Of a DNA stretch of 64,000 nucleotides, positions 34,486 through 41,379 are shown piece by piece (position 1 is the first letter of the stretch; each line of letters starts with the position of its first letter). The notes below the pieces were generated by a model, which was not told where the DNA came from, ran no database searches, and saw only the letters and a program-made list of their open reading frames with translations. Source of the DNA: Catellatospora methionotrophica (lineage in GTDB: Bacteria; Actinomycetota; Actinomycetes; Mycobacteriales; Micromonosporaceae); NCBI RefSeq assembly GCF_011297335.1, contig NZ_JAAOTJ010000016.1, forward strand, positions 62,001-126,000. The letters are read 5' to 3'. Made by a program: the position numbers and the translations under genes.

Positions 34486-36099
34486 GTGACCGACACCATC
34501 GGTGGCAAATACACCCTGCTGGATGCGGGGCGGGCCGGACGGCTCGGCACGTGGCACACGGTGTCCACAGCGGAGGGCAAGCAGCGCGGCGCGCTGCGCC
34601 TGGAGGACCGGGGCCTGACCGACCCGGCCGCCGCCCAGCGCCTCGCCGACGCCGTCAGCGGACAGGCCCGCCTGCGCGTGCCCGGCCTGCTCAACGTCAT
34701 CGACCAGGTGACCGAGGGCAGGCACAGCTGGCTGATCACCAACGCCGCCCCGTCGCCGACGGTCGCGCAGGCGCTCGCGGCCGGGGTGACCCTGCCGCCC
34801 GCCGTGGCCGCGCTGATCGCCACCGACACCGCGCAGACGCTGCTCAAACTCCACTCGGGCCAGCTGGCCCACGGCGAGCTGAACGCCCACGGCGTCGTGA
34901 TCAGCGCCGGTGGCGCGGCCCTGCTGGCCGAGGCCGGCTACGGACACGCGGTGCTCGGCACGACCCCCGGCCCCGGCCACGACGCCGCAGGCTGGTCACG
35001 CCTGCTGGCCCAGCTCGCCGACGCCTGCCACGACGCGGTCACCCAGCAACTGCTGCGCCAGGCCGGGCAGCAGGCCGAAGCCGTCGGCGGCAGCGCGGGC
35101 ATCACCGCCGCCCTGACCACCCTCAGCGGCGCGGCCCAGCAGATCACCGGCTTCGGCGACCGCGCCGCACTCAAGTCCCTCGCCGCCCGGATGCACCCGC
35201 TCGCCACCACGCCGGTGTCGGCCTCGCCGATGTCCGCTCCGCCCGTGTCCGCGCCGCCCGTCTCGGCCCCACCGGTCGCCGCGCCGCCGGTCTCGGGTCC
35301 GCCCGCCTTCCCCGCCCAGCAGCCGTGGGCGGCCGCACCGGCCTTCCCGCCGGGGGCGCCCGCTGGCGTCCCAGCCGCCGAGGAGACCGTGCAGCTGGCC
35401 GGAGGTTCGCACTCCGGTCCACCGCCGCAGCCGCCCCGCACCGCGCCACCGACCGCCGTCATGCCCGTGGTGCCGCCGGACGGGGCCACCCGCATGGGCA
35501 ACCGGGCCGCCGAGGAGCAGCGCAAATCCGGCGCGTACCAGGTGGGCCGGGCCGCCCCGCCGCAAGCTCAGCAGCCGCAGCAGGACGTGAACCTGCGGTT
35601 CGGGCAGGGCGTGCCGCCCGCGCCGCCCGCCTGGCAGATGGCCGCCGCGCAGGCCGCCCCGCCGCCCCGACCCAGGAAGACCGTCGGCAAGCGCATCGCT
35701 GCGTTCTTCAGCGCGCTGACCACGGTCGCCCTGCTGGTCATCGCGGGCTACGTCGGCTGGAACTGGTGGCAGGAGCGCAACAACGCCGTCCAGGTCACCA
35801 AGGTCACCGTCACCCCGGTCGTCCCGCCGACCACCGCCGAGTGCAACGTGAACGTCGACGTGGTCGGCCTGATCGAGACCGACGGCCAGGCCGGCGTCAT
35901 CACGTACGAGTGGCTGCGCAACGACGGCGAGACCTCCGGCGCGCTGGAGCAGGCCGTCAAGGACGGCACGCGCAGCGTCCAGGTCCACCTGTTCTGGCGC
36001 TTCCAGGGCAAGGGCACCCGCGAAGCCGAAGCCACCCTGCGCATCCTCAAGCCCACCGTCATTCAGGGTTCGTCGAAGTTCACCTACTCCTGCAAGTGA
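34486..36099 (+). CDS. Receptor pseudokinase with extracellular beta-sandwich-like domain
   Basis: 537 residues. The N-terminal 230 follow the kinase pattern (GGKYTLLDAGRAGRLGTWHTV; LAHGELNAHGVVIS in place of HRDxKPxN; LAEAGYG in place of DFG), but the catalytic Asp, the DFG Asp and a clear VAIK lysine are missing, so it should bind rather than phosphorylate. A Pro/Ala-rich linker with repeats (SAPPVSAPPV) leads to a membrane helix (TTVALLVIAGYVGWNWW) and an extracellular domain with two terminal cysteines (AECNVNV ... TYSCK). GTG start 15 nt after the active kinase, with AAGGA upstream. It probably regulates or scaffolds the kinase. Confidence 0.82.
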   Translation: MTDTIGGKYTLLDAGRAGRLGTWHTVSTAEGKQRGALRLEDRGLTDPAAAQRLADAVSGQARLRVPGLLNVIDQVTEGRHSWLITNAAPSPTVAQALAAGVTLPPAVAALIATDTAQTLLKLHSGQLAHGELNAHGVVISAGGAALLAEAGYGHAVLGTTPGPGHDAAGWSRLLAQLADACHDAVTQQLLRQAGQQAEAVGGSAGITAALTTLSGAAQQITGFGDRAALKSLAARMHPLATTPVSASPMSAPPVSAPPVSAPPVAAPPVSGPPAFPAQQPWAAAPAFPPGAPAGVPAAEETVQLAGGSHSGPPPQPPRTAPPTAVMPVVPPDGATRMGNRAAEEQRKSGAYQVGRAAPPQAQQPQQDVNLRFGQGVPPAPPAWQMAAAQAAPPPRPRKTVGKRIAAFFSALTTVALLVIAGYVGWNWWQERNNAVQVTKVTVTPVVPPTTAECNVNVDVVGLIETDGQAGVITYEWLRNDGETSGALEQAVKDGTRSVQVHLFWRFQGKGTREAEATLRILKPTVIQGSSKFTYSCK

Positions 36100-36105
36100 C
36101 CTGTC

Positions 36106-36147
36106 AGCGCTGAGCCCACCCGCCGTCCAGCGGGTGGGCTCAGCGCT
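36106..36147. terminator. Bidirectional terminator, perfect 18-bp arms
   Basis: AGCGCTGAGCCCACCCGC and exact complement with a 6-nt loop, between the pseudokinase gene and the convergent small genes. It closes the kinase operon. Confidence 0.9.
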
Positions 36148-36338
36148 CAGATGTCGCCGTCCAGCAGATCAGCGAGAATCAACTGCTCCACTGCGTACGC
36201 CCATTCGGGGCAGCGGCTGCGCCGACAGTGCACGCACATGTCCGTGGCCGGATCGTCCCCATGGACGGTGATGGCCTCCCAGTACCGTCGCGCCAACTCA
36301 TCCGGGATCGGGGCGTGACCCTGCGCGGGGCCGCTCAC
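36147..36338 (-). CDS. Small cysteine-containing protein (63 aa), unknown
   Basis: 63 residues, MSGPAQGHAPIPDELARRYW start, with MCVHCRRSRCPEW giving a CxxC plus Cys and a His that could bind a metal. No family recognised. Its ATG overlaps the stop of the upstream membrane-protein gene by ATGA, so the two form a coupled pair. They diverge from a Scr1-type regulator whose operator-like repeat lies between, so co-regulation is likely. Confidence 0.7.
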   Translation of the reverse strand: MSGPAQGHAPIPDELARRYWEAITVHGDDPATDMCVHCRRSRCPEWAYAVEQLILADLLDGDI

Positions 36339-36562
36339 ACGGACACCGCCTCGGCGTCAGCCCGGTGCCGGACGAGCCGGGGCGATTGGTCGCGCATGAC
36401 CTGCTCACGCGTTACGCGGTGCGAGCATGCACCGCAGACCGCGCCGACCGCCCCACCGCACGACGAGCACCAGCTCGCCGCGTGTCCGCGTAGTGCCCAA
36501 CCGGCCAGCATGGCCAGCAGTACGACCGCGCCCAGCCCAGCGACGGCCAAGTAGACTGCCAT
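36335..36562 (-). CDS. Small membrane protein with zinc-ribbon-like tail
   Basis: 75 residues from an ATG with TAGGAGG 6 nt upstream (a longer frame to 36616 is rejected). N-terminal membrane helix (MAVYLAVAGLGAVVLLAMLA), then WCSSCGGAVGAVCGACSHRV: two CxxC pairs 9 residues apart, a zinc-ribbon pattern, and a charged tail. Unknown function; coupled with the 63-residue protein downstream, also cysteine-bearing. Confidence 0.72.
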   Translation of the reverse strand: MAVYLAVAGLGAVVLLAMLAGWALRGHAASWCSSCGGAVGAVCGACSHRVTREQVMRDQSPRLVRHRADAEAVSV

Positions 36563-36719
36563 GAACCACCTCCTATGGAGTTGTGGGGGAGGCGGGGCGT
36601 CGGGGACCAACCACACAGCCCCGCCTCCTGCTTTTCAGCGCATCCTTGATGCGCCGACTGTCACATATGGACGGTGGAGCCAGTGTGCCGCATGTAATCT
36701 GCACACGGCAACCCAATCA

Positions 36720-36740
36720 TTGGACTCCTTTACAGTCCAA
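36720..36740. promoter_or_regulatory. Candidate operator of the Scr1-type regulator
   Basis: Dyad TTGGACT-N7-AGTCCAA, 23 bp before the regulator ATG and just upstream of a CACAAT -10-like element, in AT-richer DNA. Position and symmetry fit an autoregulatory site for a dimeric HTH protein, perhaps also acting on the divergent small genes. Confidence 0.55.
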
Positions 36741-36763
36741 CGGATTCGCTGCACAATGTCCTG

Positions 36764-37600
36764 ATGCCTCCCAGCCCTACGGCCATTCGTCGACGCGTTG
36801 GCTACAGACTGCGCGAGCTGCGCAACCGGGTTGGTATGACCACGATCGAAGCCGCAGCAGTCATCGGCGGGTCCGACGCCAAGATCAGTCGACTTGAGCG
36901 TGGCTTGACGCCGCTTCGTCCAGGCGATGTCCTACTGCTTCTCGACTGTTACGGCGGAATCGAGCGTGACGAGCGAGACCTGCTCGTGCAGCTCGCAGGC
37001 GATTCCGGCCGCCGAGGCTGGTGGCAGGCTTACGAACTGCCCGAATGGTTCAACCTGTACATCGGCCTCGAAAGCGCCGCCTCGTCGATCTCCAACTTCG
37101 AAACGCTACTGATTCCCGGCTTGCTCCAGACAGCCGATTACACCCGAGCCCTGGTTCGCCAGGCACAGCCCACCGCCACGGCGGAGCGCGTAGATCGCAT
37201 AGTTGACGCGAGGCTGAAACGCCAGGGTCGGCTGACCGGGGATGATCCCATCCGACTGCGTGCAGTCGTGGGCGAAGCGGCATTGCATTGCGTGGTCGGC
37301 ACTCCCGACGTCATGCGCGCGCAATTTGCACAGCTCGCCAGGCTCAGTGAGTCACCGAACATCGAACTCCGCTTGGTTCCGTTCAGCTCACCCGCGTACG
37401 CACCGTATGGACGACCTGTCGTCATCCTGGACTTCCCCGAGCCCAGCGACCCGGGACTGGTTTACTTCGATCACCTCGGTAAGGGCGTGTACGTTGAGGA
37501 GGAGGCGCACATTGCCACCCATCGACAGGCGTTCGAGATGCTGGTCGGGGGCGCGTTGAGCACCGAGGACTCCGCCCGGCTTTTCGCTGATCGAGGATGA
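36764..37600 (+). CDS. XRE-family HTH regulator with Scr1/DUF5753 sensor domain
   Basis: 278 residues. N-terminal XRE HTH (GYRLRELRNRVGMTTIEAAAVIGGSDAKISRLERG) and C-terminal DUF5753 domain (WFNLYIGLESAASSISNFET, LIPGLLQTADYTRAL, LRAVVGEAALH). Such proteins pair with DUF397 genes by the hundred in actinomycetes; WhiJ, which affects development in Streptomyces, is the best-known member. ATG start, overlapping the DUF397 gene by ATGA. Codon use is less GC-biased than the flanks, consistent with mobility of these modules. Confidence 0.9.
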   Translation: MPPSPTAIRRRVGYRLRELRNRVGMTTIEAAAVIGGSDAKISRLERGLTPLRPGDVLLLLDCYGGIERDERDLLVQLAGDSGRRGWWQAYELPEWFNLYIGLESAASSISNFETLLIPGLLQTADYTRALVRQAQPTATAERVDRIVDARLKRQGRLTGDDPIRLRAVVGEAALHCVVGTPDVMRAQFAQLARLSESPNIELRLVPFSSPAYAPYGRPVVILDFPEPSDPGLVYFDHLGKGVYVEEEAHIATHRQAFEMLVGGALSTEDSARLFADRG

Positions 37601-37800
37601 TGGACGTGTTCGAGAACGTCGTGTGGAAGAAAAGCAGCCGCAGTGACGGTCAGGGTGCCAACTGCGTCGAGGTCGCCGTCTCACCGGACGCGGTTGGGGT
37701 AAGGGACAGCAAGGACAGGGATGGGGCCACGCTCGCATTCACTCCGGACGACTGGGCAGCCTTCCTGACCGGGATCAAGTCCGGCGAATTCGACAGCTGA
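37597..37800 (+). CDS. DUF397 protein
   Basis: 67 residues with the family pattern: NVVWKKSSRSDGQGANCVEVA near the start, then VGVRDSKDRDGATLAFTPDDWAAFL. Partner of the Scr1-type regulator, translationally coupled to it by an ATGA overlap. The pair has been compared with toxin-antitoxin modules, DUF397 being the one that may counter the regulator. Two ATG codons in a row at 37597. Confidence 0.92.
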   Translation: MMDVFENVVWKKSSRSDGQGANCVEVAVSPDAVGVRDSKDRDGATLAFTPDDWAAFLTGIKSGEFDS

Positions 37801-37807
37801 GTCGATC

Positions 37808-38323
37808 ATGCAGGTGAACCTCGTACAGGGTGACATCACGCGCCAGGAAGTGGACGTGATCGTCAACGCGGCCAACTCGTCGCTGCTCGGCGGCGGCGGC
37901 GTCGACGGTGCGATCCACCGCAAGGGCGGCCCGGAGATCCTCGCCGAGTGCCGTGCGCTGCGCGCATCCCATTACGGCCGTGGCCTGTCCACAGGTCAAG
38001 CAGTCGCCACCACTGCGGGCAAACTCCCCGCCCGCTGGGTGGTGCACACAGTCGGCCCCGTCTACAGCGCCACCGAAGACCGCTCCGAGCTGCTACGCGA
38101 CTGCTACCGCAACGCGCTACGGGTGGCCGACGACCTGGGCGCCCGAACCATCGCCTTCCCCCTGATCTCGTCTGGCGTATACCGCTGGCCGATCGAGGAC
38201 GCCGTCCGCCAGGCCCTCGGCGTCCTCGACCACGCCGAAACGAAAATCGACCAGGCCACCCTCGTCCTCTTCGACGCCCCTACCTACAAAACCGCCCTCT
38301 CCGCGCGCGGAATCCCTGCATGA
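37808..38323 (+). CDS. Macrodomain protein (O-acetyl-ADP-ribose deacetylase type)
   Basis: 171 residues, a single macrodomain of the MacroD/YmdB class: LVQGDITRQEVDVIVNAANSSLLGGGGVDGAIH holds the catalytic Asn and the GGGGVDGAI loop, and FPLISSGVYRWP the second phosphate loop. It removes acetyl from O-acetyl-ADP-ribose or ADP-ribose from acidic side chains. ATG at 37808, 7 nt after the DUF397 stop. Its own stop codon lies inside a palindromic repeat (38319-38385). Confidence 0.92.
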   Translation: MQVNLVQGDITRQEVDVIVNAANSSLLGGGGVDGAIHRKGGPEILAECRALRASHYGRGLSTGQAVATTAGKLPARWVVHTVGPVYSATEDRSELLRDCYRNALRVADDLGARTIAFPLISSGVYRWPIEDAVRQALGVLDHAETKIDQATLVLFDAPTYKTALSARGIPA

Positions 38324-38385
38324 TCGCCGTTTGCGGTCAAACCCTCGTTTCACACCACAGATTCTGACCACAGACAGCGATCATG
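38319..38385. repeat. Palindromic repeat, family C, copy 1
   Basis: 21-bp arms CATGATCGCCGTTTGCGGTC... with 18 of 21 paired, 25-nt centre, 67 bp in all. The left arm contains the macrodomain stop codon. With copy 2 (38683, also 67 bp) it brackets the small gene 38393-38677. Confidence 0.82.
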
Positions 38386-38392
38386 TCCGGCG

Positions 38393-38677
38393 TCAGGACA
38401 CCGGGCCGTAGTCTCCGCTGGTCTCACCGGCGAGAACCGCGTGCAACTCGGGGTCGGAGTGGGCCTCTGCGGTGTGCCGCCATGCGCTGAGCAGCACCGA
38501 TAAAGCAGGCATGTCTCCGAAGTCACCGGAGGTGGTGACGAGTTCCTCGGCAAACTCCCTGACGGCCGAAGCGGGCAGAAAACGCACCCAGGGAAGCGCT
38601 CGCGGCAGCAGTTCCGCGACCACCTGCGGGTCGCGACGAGCGATCTCTGCCAGAAGGCGGGCAGGCGTGTACGGCAT
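38393..38677 (-). CDS. Small protein of unknown function between two palindromes
   Basis: 94 residues (MPYTPARLLAEIARRDPQVV start), predicted mostly helical, no membrane segment, slightly acidic; ends GETSGDYGPVS. No family recognised. The ATG at 38677 has only a weak GCAGGT ahead; the frame remains open through the adjacent palindrome to 38758, which I consider untranslated. The gene fills the space between two family-C palindromes, opposite in strand to the macrodomain gene, and looks like an inserted cassette. Confidence 0.6.
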   Translation of the reverse strand: MPYTPARLLAEIARRDPQVVAELLPRALPWVRFLPASAVREFAEELVTTSGDFGDMPALSVLLSAWRHTAEAHSDPELHAVLAGETSGDYGPVS

Positions 38678-38682
38678 ACCTG

Positions 38683-38749
38683 CATGATCGCCGTTTACGG
38701 TCAGGATGTGGAGTCCCGCCCCAGGTTTTGACCGCAAACGGCGATCATG
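38683..38749. repeat. Palindromic repeat, family C, copy 2
   Basis: 21-bp arms CATGATCGCCGTTTACGGTC... with 20 of 21 paired, total 67 bp like copy 1. It starts 6 bp upstream of the small gene and ends 29 bp before the cobC stop. Confidence 0.88.
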
Positions 38750-38777
38750 GCAAGCCAACGACGGGCTGAGAGGCGGG

Positions 38778-39839
38778 TCAGTAGATCGCGTGGGCGAGCG
38801 CGGCCACGAAGGCGTCGCTGGTGGGCTCGTCGCGGACGGCGATGCGGAGCCAGTCGGGGCCCAGGCCGGGGAAGGTGTCGGCGCGTCGGACGGCGTAGCC
38901 CGCGTCGCGCAGGCGGGCGCGTACGCCCAAGCCGCCGGTGACCTTGAGGAGCACGAACGAGCTGGCCGGGGTGCCTGCGACGGCCACCTCGGGCAGTTGC
39001 CGCAGGGCGGTGAGCAGGTGCTCGCGGCGGGCGGTCAACTCGTCAGCGATCGCCTCCTCGGCTGCGACGGCCGCCGGAGTGGCACACGCGGCAGCGGCGG
39101 CGAGCGCGGGCGTCGACACCGGCCACAGCGGCTGCACGGCGGCCAGCCTGCGCACCAGGTCCGGTGCGGCCAGCAGGTAGCCGACGCGCAGCCCGGCCAG
39201 TGCCCAGGTCTTGGTGAGGCTGCGCACCACCACGAGGCCGGGCAGGTCGCGGCGGGTGGCCAGGGAGTGCGGCTCGCCGGGGATGGTGTCGGCGAACGCC
39301 TCGTCGACGACGAGGATGCGGCCTGGCCGGGCGAGCCGGGCGACCGTGTCGGCGGGGTGCGCGACCGAGGTGGGGTTGGTCGGGTTGCCGAGCAGGACCA
39401 GATCGGCGTCGTCGGGCACGGCGGCGGGGTCGAGCGTGAACGGTTCGGGCAGCAGGACTCGGGTCACCCGGTGCCCGGCGGCCAGCAGCGCCGCCTCCGG
39501 CTCGGTGAACTGGGGGTGGATCACGACGGGGTGGCGGACGTCGCGCAGTCCCTGGGCGAGCAGCGTGAACGCCTGGGCGGCACCGGCGGTGAGCAGCACC
39601 TCGCCGGGTTCGCGGCGGTGCCGGGCGGCGACCGCGGCACGTGCTGCGGTGCCGTCGGGGTATGCATCCAGGCGGGTCAGTGAGTCGCGGATCGCGGCGG
39701 CGAGCCAGTCGGGCAGCGGGGCCTGCCGCACGTTCACCGCGAGGTCGATCAGTCCGTCGCCGACCTCGGTGTCACCGTGGTGGCCGAGGTCGTAACCGTC
39801 TCCCACCGGTTTGCCCGATGCCGCCGTCGTCGCCGTCAT
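38778..39839 (-). CDS. cobC: PLP-dependent aminotransferase-like CobC (Rv2231c type)
   Basis: 353 residues, fold-type I PLP enzyme of the histidinol-phosphate aminotransferase/threonine-phosphate decarboxylase group: LLTAGAAQAFTLLAQGL, LLGNPTNPTSVAHP, ILVVDEAFADTIPGE, and Lys in VRSLTKTWALAGLRVGYLL. In cobalamin synthesis this class makes (R)-1-amino-2-propanol phosphate for the CobD step. The ATG at 39839 overlaps the cobD stop by ATGA. Last gene of mshA-ybjN-cobD-cobC. Confidence 0.88.
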   Translation of the reverse strand: MTATTAASGKPVGDGYDLGHHGDTEVGDGLIDLAVNVRQAPLPDWLAAAIRDSLTRLDAYPDGTAARAAVAARHRREPGEVLLTAGAAQAFTLLAQGLRDVRHPVVIHPQFTEPEAALLAAGHRVTRVLLPEPFTLDPAAVPDDADLVLLGNPTNPTSVAHPADTVARLARPGRILVVDEAFADTIPGEPHSLATRRDLPGLVVVRSLTKTWALAGLRVGYLLAAPDLVRRLAAVQPLWPVSTPALAAAAACATPAAVAAEEAIADELTARREHLLTALRQLPEVAVAGTPASSFVLLKVTGGLGVRARLRDAGYAVRRADTFPGLGPDWLRIAVRDEPTSDAFVAALAHAIY

Positions 39840-40816
39840 TTCCGCTGCTCCATGGCGTGCAGTGTCAGGAAGGTGCCCTTCCTTCGGGTCCAGCGGGTGA
39901 GGACGGCAAGGGCCGCCGTCAGCAGGCCGATAGCGGCGGAGAGCGTCGCGGCGCGGCGAATGTCGCCGCCTCGCGGGGTGGGGCCGTCGCCGAGGACGGG
40001 GCGGGTCTCGGAGCGGCCGAAGTAGACGTTGGTGCCGCCTAGGCGTACGCCTAGGGCGCCGGCGAAGGCGGATTCGCACTGGCCGGAGTTGGGGCTCGGG
40101 TGGGCGTCGCCGTCGCGGTGCCAGATGTGGGCGGTGCGGGCCGGGGAGCCTGACACCAGCGGCGCGGCCGCCACGGCCAAAGCGGCGGTGAGGCGGGACG
40201 GGAGCAGGTTGGCGGCGTCGTCGAGGCGGGCCGACGCCGTGCCGAAGCGGGCGTATCGCGGCGAGCAGTGCCCGACCATGGCGTCGAGGGTGTTCACGGC
40301 GCGGTAGCCGACCAGGCCGGGCAGCCCGGCGAGCGCGCCCCAGACCAGCGGCGCGACCTCCGCGTCGGAGGAGTTCTCGGCGATGGACTCGACGGTCGCG
40401 CGGGCGAGCCCGGCTTCGTCCAGGGCGGACGGGTCGCGGCCGCACAGGTGGGACAGCCGGGCGCGGGCTGCGGGCAGGTCGCCGCGTTCCAGCGCCCCGG
40501 CCATCAGGCCGCCTTCGCGGCGCAGGCTGCGGCCGCCGAGCACGGCCCAGGTCCCGGCCGCCACCAGTACGCCGCGCAGCACCGGACGGTTTCGGGTGGC
40601 CCGCTGGGCGAGCACCGCCGCCGCCACCGGCACCCCGACGGCCAGCGCGGTGAACGCGGCCCCGGCCCGCCGCGAGTCGGCGTACGTGTACCGCTCCACG
40701 AGCTGCGCGTAGTTGCCGAATCCGGCGACCGGGTGCAGGCGGCGCGGGTCGCCGAGTGCCGCGTCGAGCGCGACTCCGGCCAGCATGCCCAGCGCGTCGG
40801 CGCGCCGGGAGGTCAC
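39836..40816 (-). CDS. cobD: Adenosylcobinamide-phosphate synthase CobD/CbiB
   Basis: 326 residues, integral membrane protein of the CbiB family: LDAALGDPRRLHPVAGFG near the start, GGRSLRREGG, LCGRDPSALDEAGLARATVESIAENSSDAEVAPLVWGALAG, VNTLDAMVGH, and FAGALGVRLGGTNVYFG. Joins aminopropanol phosphate to adenosylcobyric acid. The GTG at 40816 overlaps the upstream YbjN gene by GTGA and the stop overlaps cobC, so all three are coupled. No cobalamin riboswitch precedes the operon. Confidence 0.93.
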   Translation of the reverse strand: MTSRRADALGMLAGVALDAALGDPRRLHPVAGFGNYAQLVERYTYADSRRAGAAFTALAVGVPVAAAVLAQRATRNRPVLRGVLVAAGTWAVLGGRSLRREGGLMAGALERGDLPAARARLSHLCGRDPSALDEAGLARATVESIAENSSDAEVAPLVWGALAGLPGLVGYRAVNTLDAMVGHCSPRYARFGTASARLDDAANLLPSRLTAALAVAAAPLVSGSPARTAHIWHRDGDAHPSPNSGQCESAFAGALGVRLGGTNVYFGRSETRPVLGDGPTPRGGDIRRAATLSAAIGLLTAALAVLTRWTRRKGTFLTLHAMEQRK

Positions 40817-41364
40817 CGGCCGGGTTCCGGGAGCACGTCGGTGCCGGTGTCGAGGACGGCCTCGTCGCCGGGGGCGAGTGGTTCGTCCATGAGGTGGCGG
40901 AAGGCGCGCAGGTTGTCGGTGGGTTCGCCGCGGCTGATCCGCCAGCGCCACTCGCGCTTGATGGCGCTGCTGAAGCCGAGTTCCAGCAGGGTGTCGAAGG
41001 ACTCGTCGGCGGCGGTCAGCACCGCTCCGAGCAGCCGGTCCAGCTCCTGCGGGGTGACCGCGCCCAGCGGCAGGCGGCCGGTCAGGTACACGTCGCCGAC
41101 GGCGTCGACGGTGAACGCGACCCCGTACAGCTTGGCGTTGCGGCGCAGCAGCCAGGCCCAGACGGCCTCGCGGTTCTCGTCGGGCTGGCGTACCACGAAC
41201 GCTTCGACGCGCAGCGCGTGCTCGCCGACGATGAGGTTCACGTTCGTCTTGAGCTTGTGCGTGCCGGGCAGGGTCACCACGTACGAGTTCTCGCCGGTGC
41301 GGTCCAGGGGCAGCTCGGCGCAGGCCTGCTCGATGAGCGCGCAGGCTTCGGCGACCGTGGTCAT
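40813..41364 (-). CDS. YbjN domain protein (Rv0487-like)
   Basis: 183 residues with a YbjN/type III chaperone-like fold: ENSYVVTLPGTHKLKTNVNL, LRVEAFVVRQPDENREAVWAWLLRRN, LYGVAFTVDAVGDVYLTGRLPLGAVT. Function unknown, though the gene follows mshA across actinobacteria (Rv0486-Rv0487), as here after 15 nt. ATG at 41364. Confidence 0.88.
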   Translation of the reverse strand: MTTVAEACALIEQACAELPLDRTGENSYVVTLPGTHKLKTNVNLIVGEHALRVEAFVVRQPDENREAVWAWLLRRNAKLYGVAFTVDAVGDVYLTGRLPLGAVTPQELDRLLGAVLTAADESFDTLLELGFSSAIKREWRWRISRGEPTDNLRAFRHLMDEPLAPGDEAVLDTGTDVLPEPGR

Positions 41365-41379
41365 GGGACTCCTAGGAGG

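Noticed and set aside
38778-40445. 555-residue minus-strand frame extending cobC
   Set aside because: The extra N-terminus is the shadow of cobD; the ATG at 39839 overlaps the cobD stop by ATGA.
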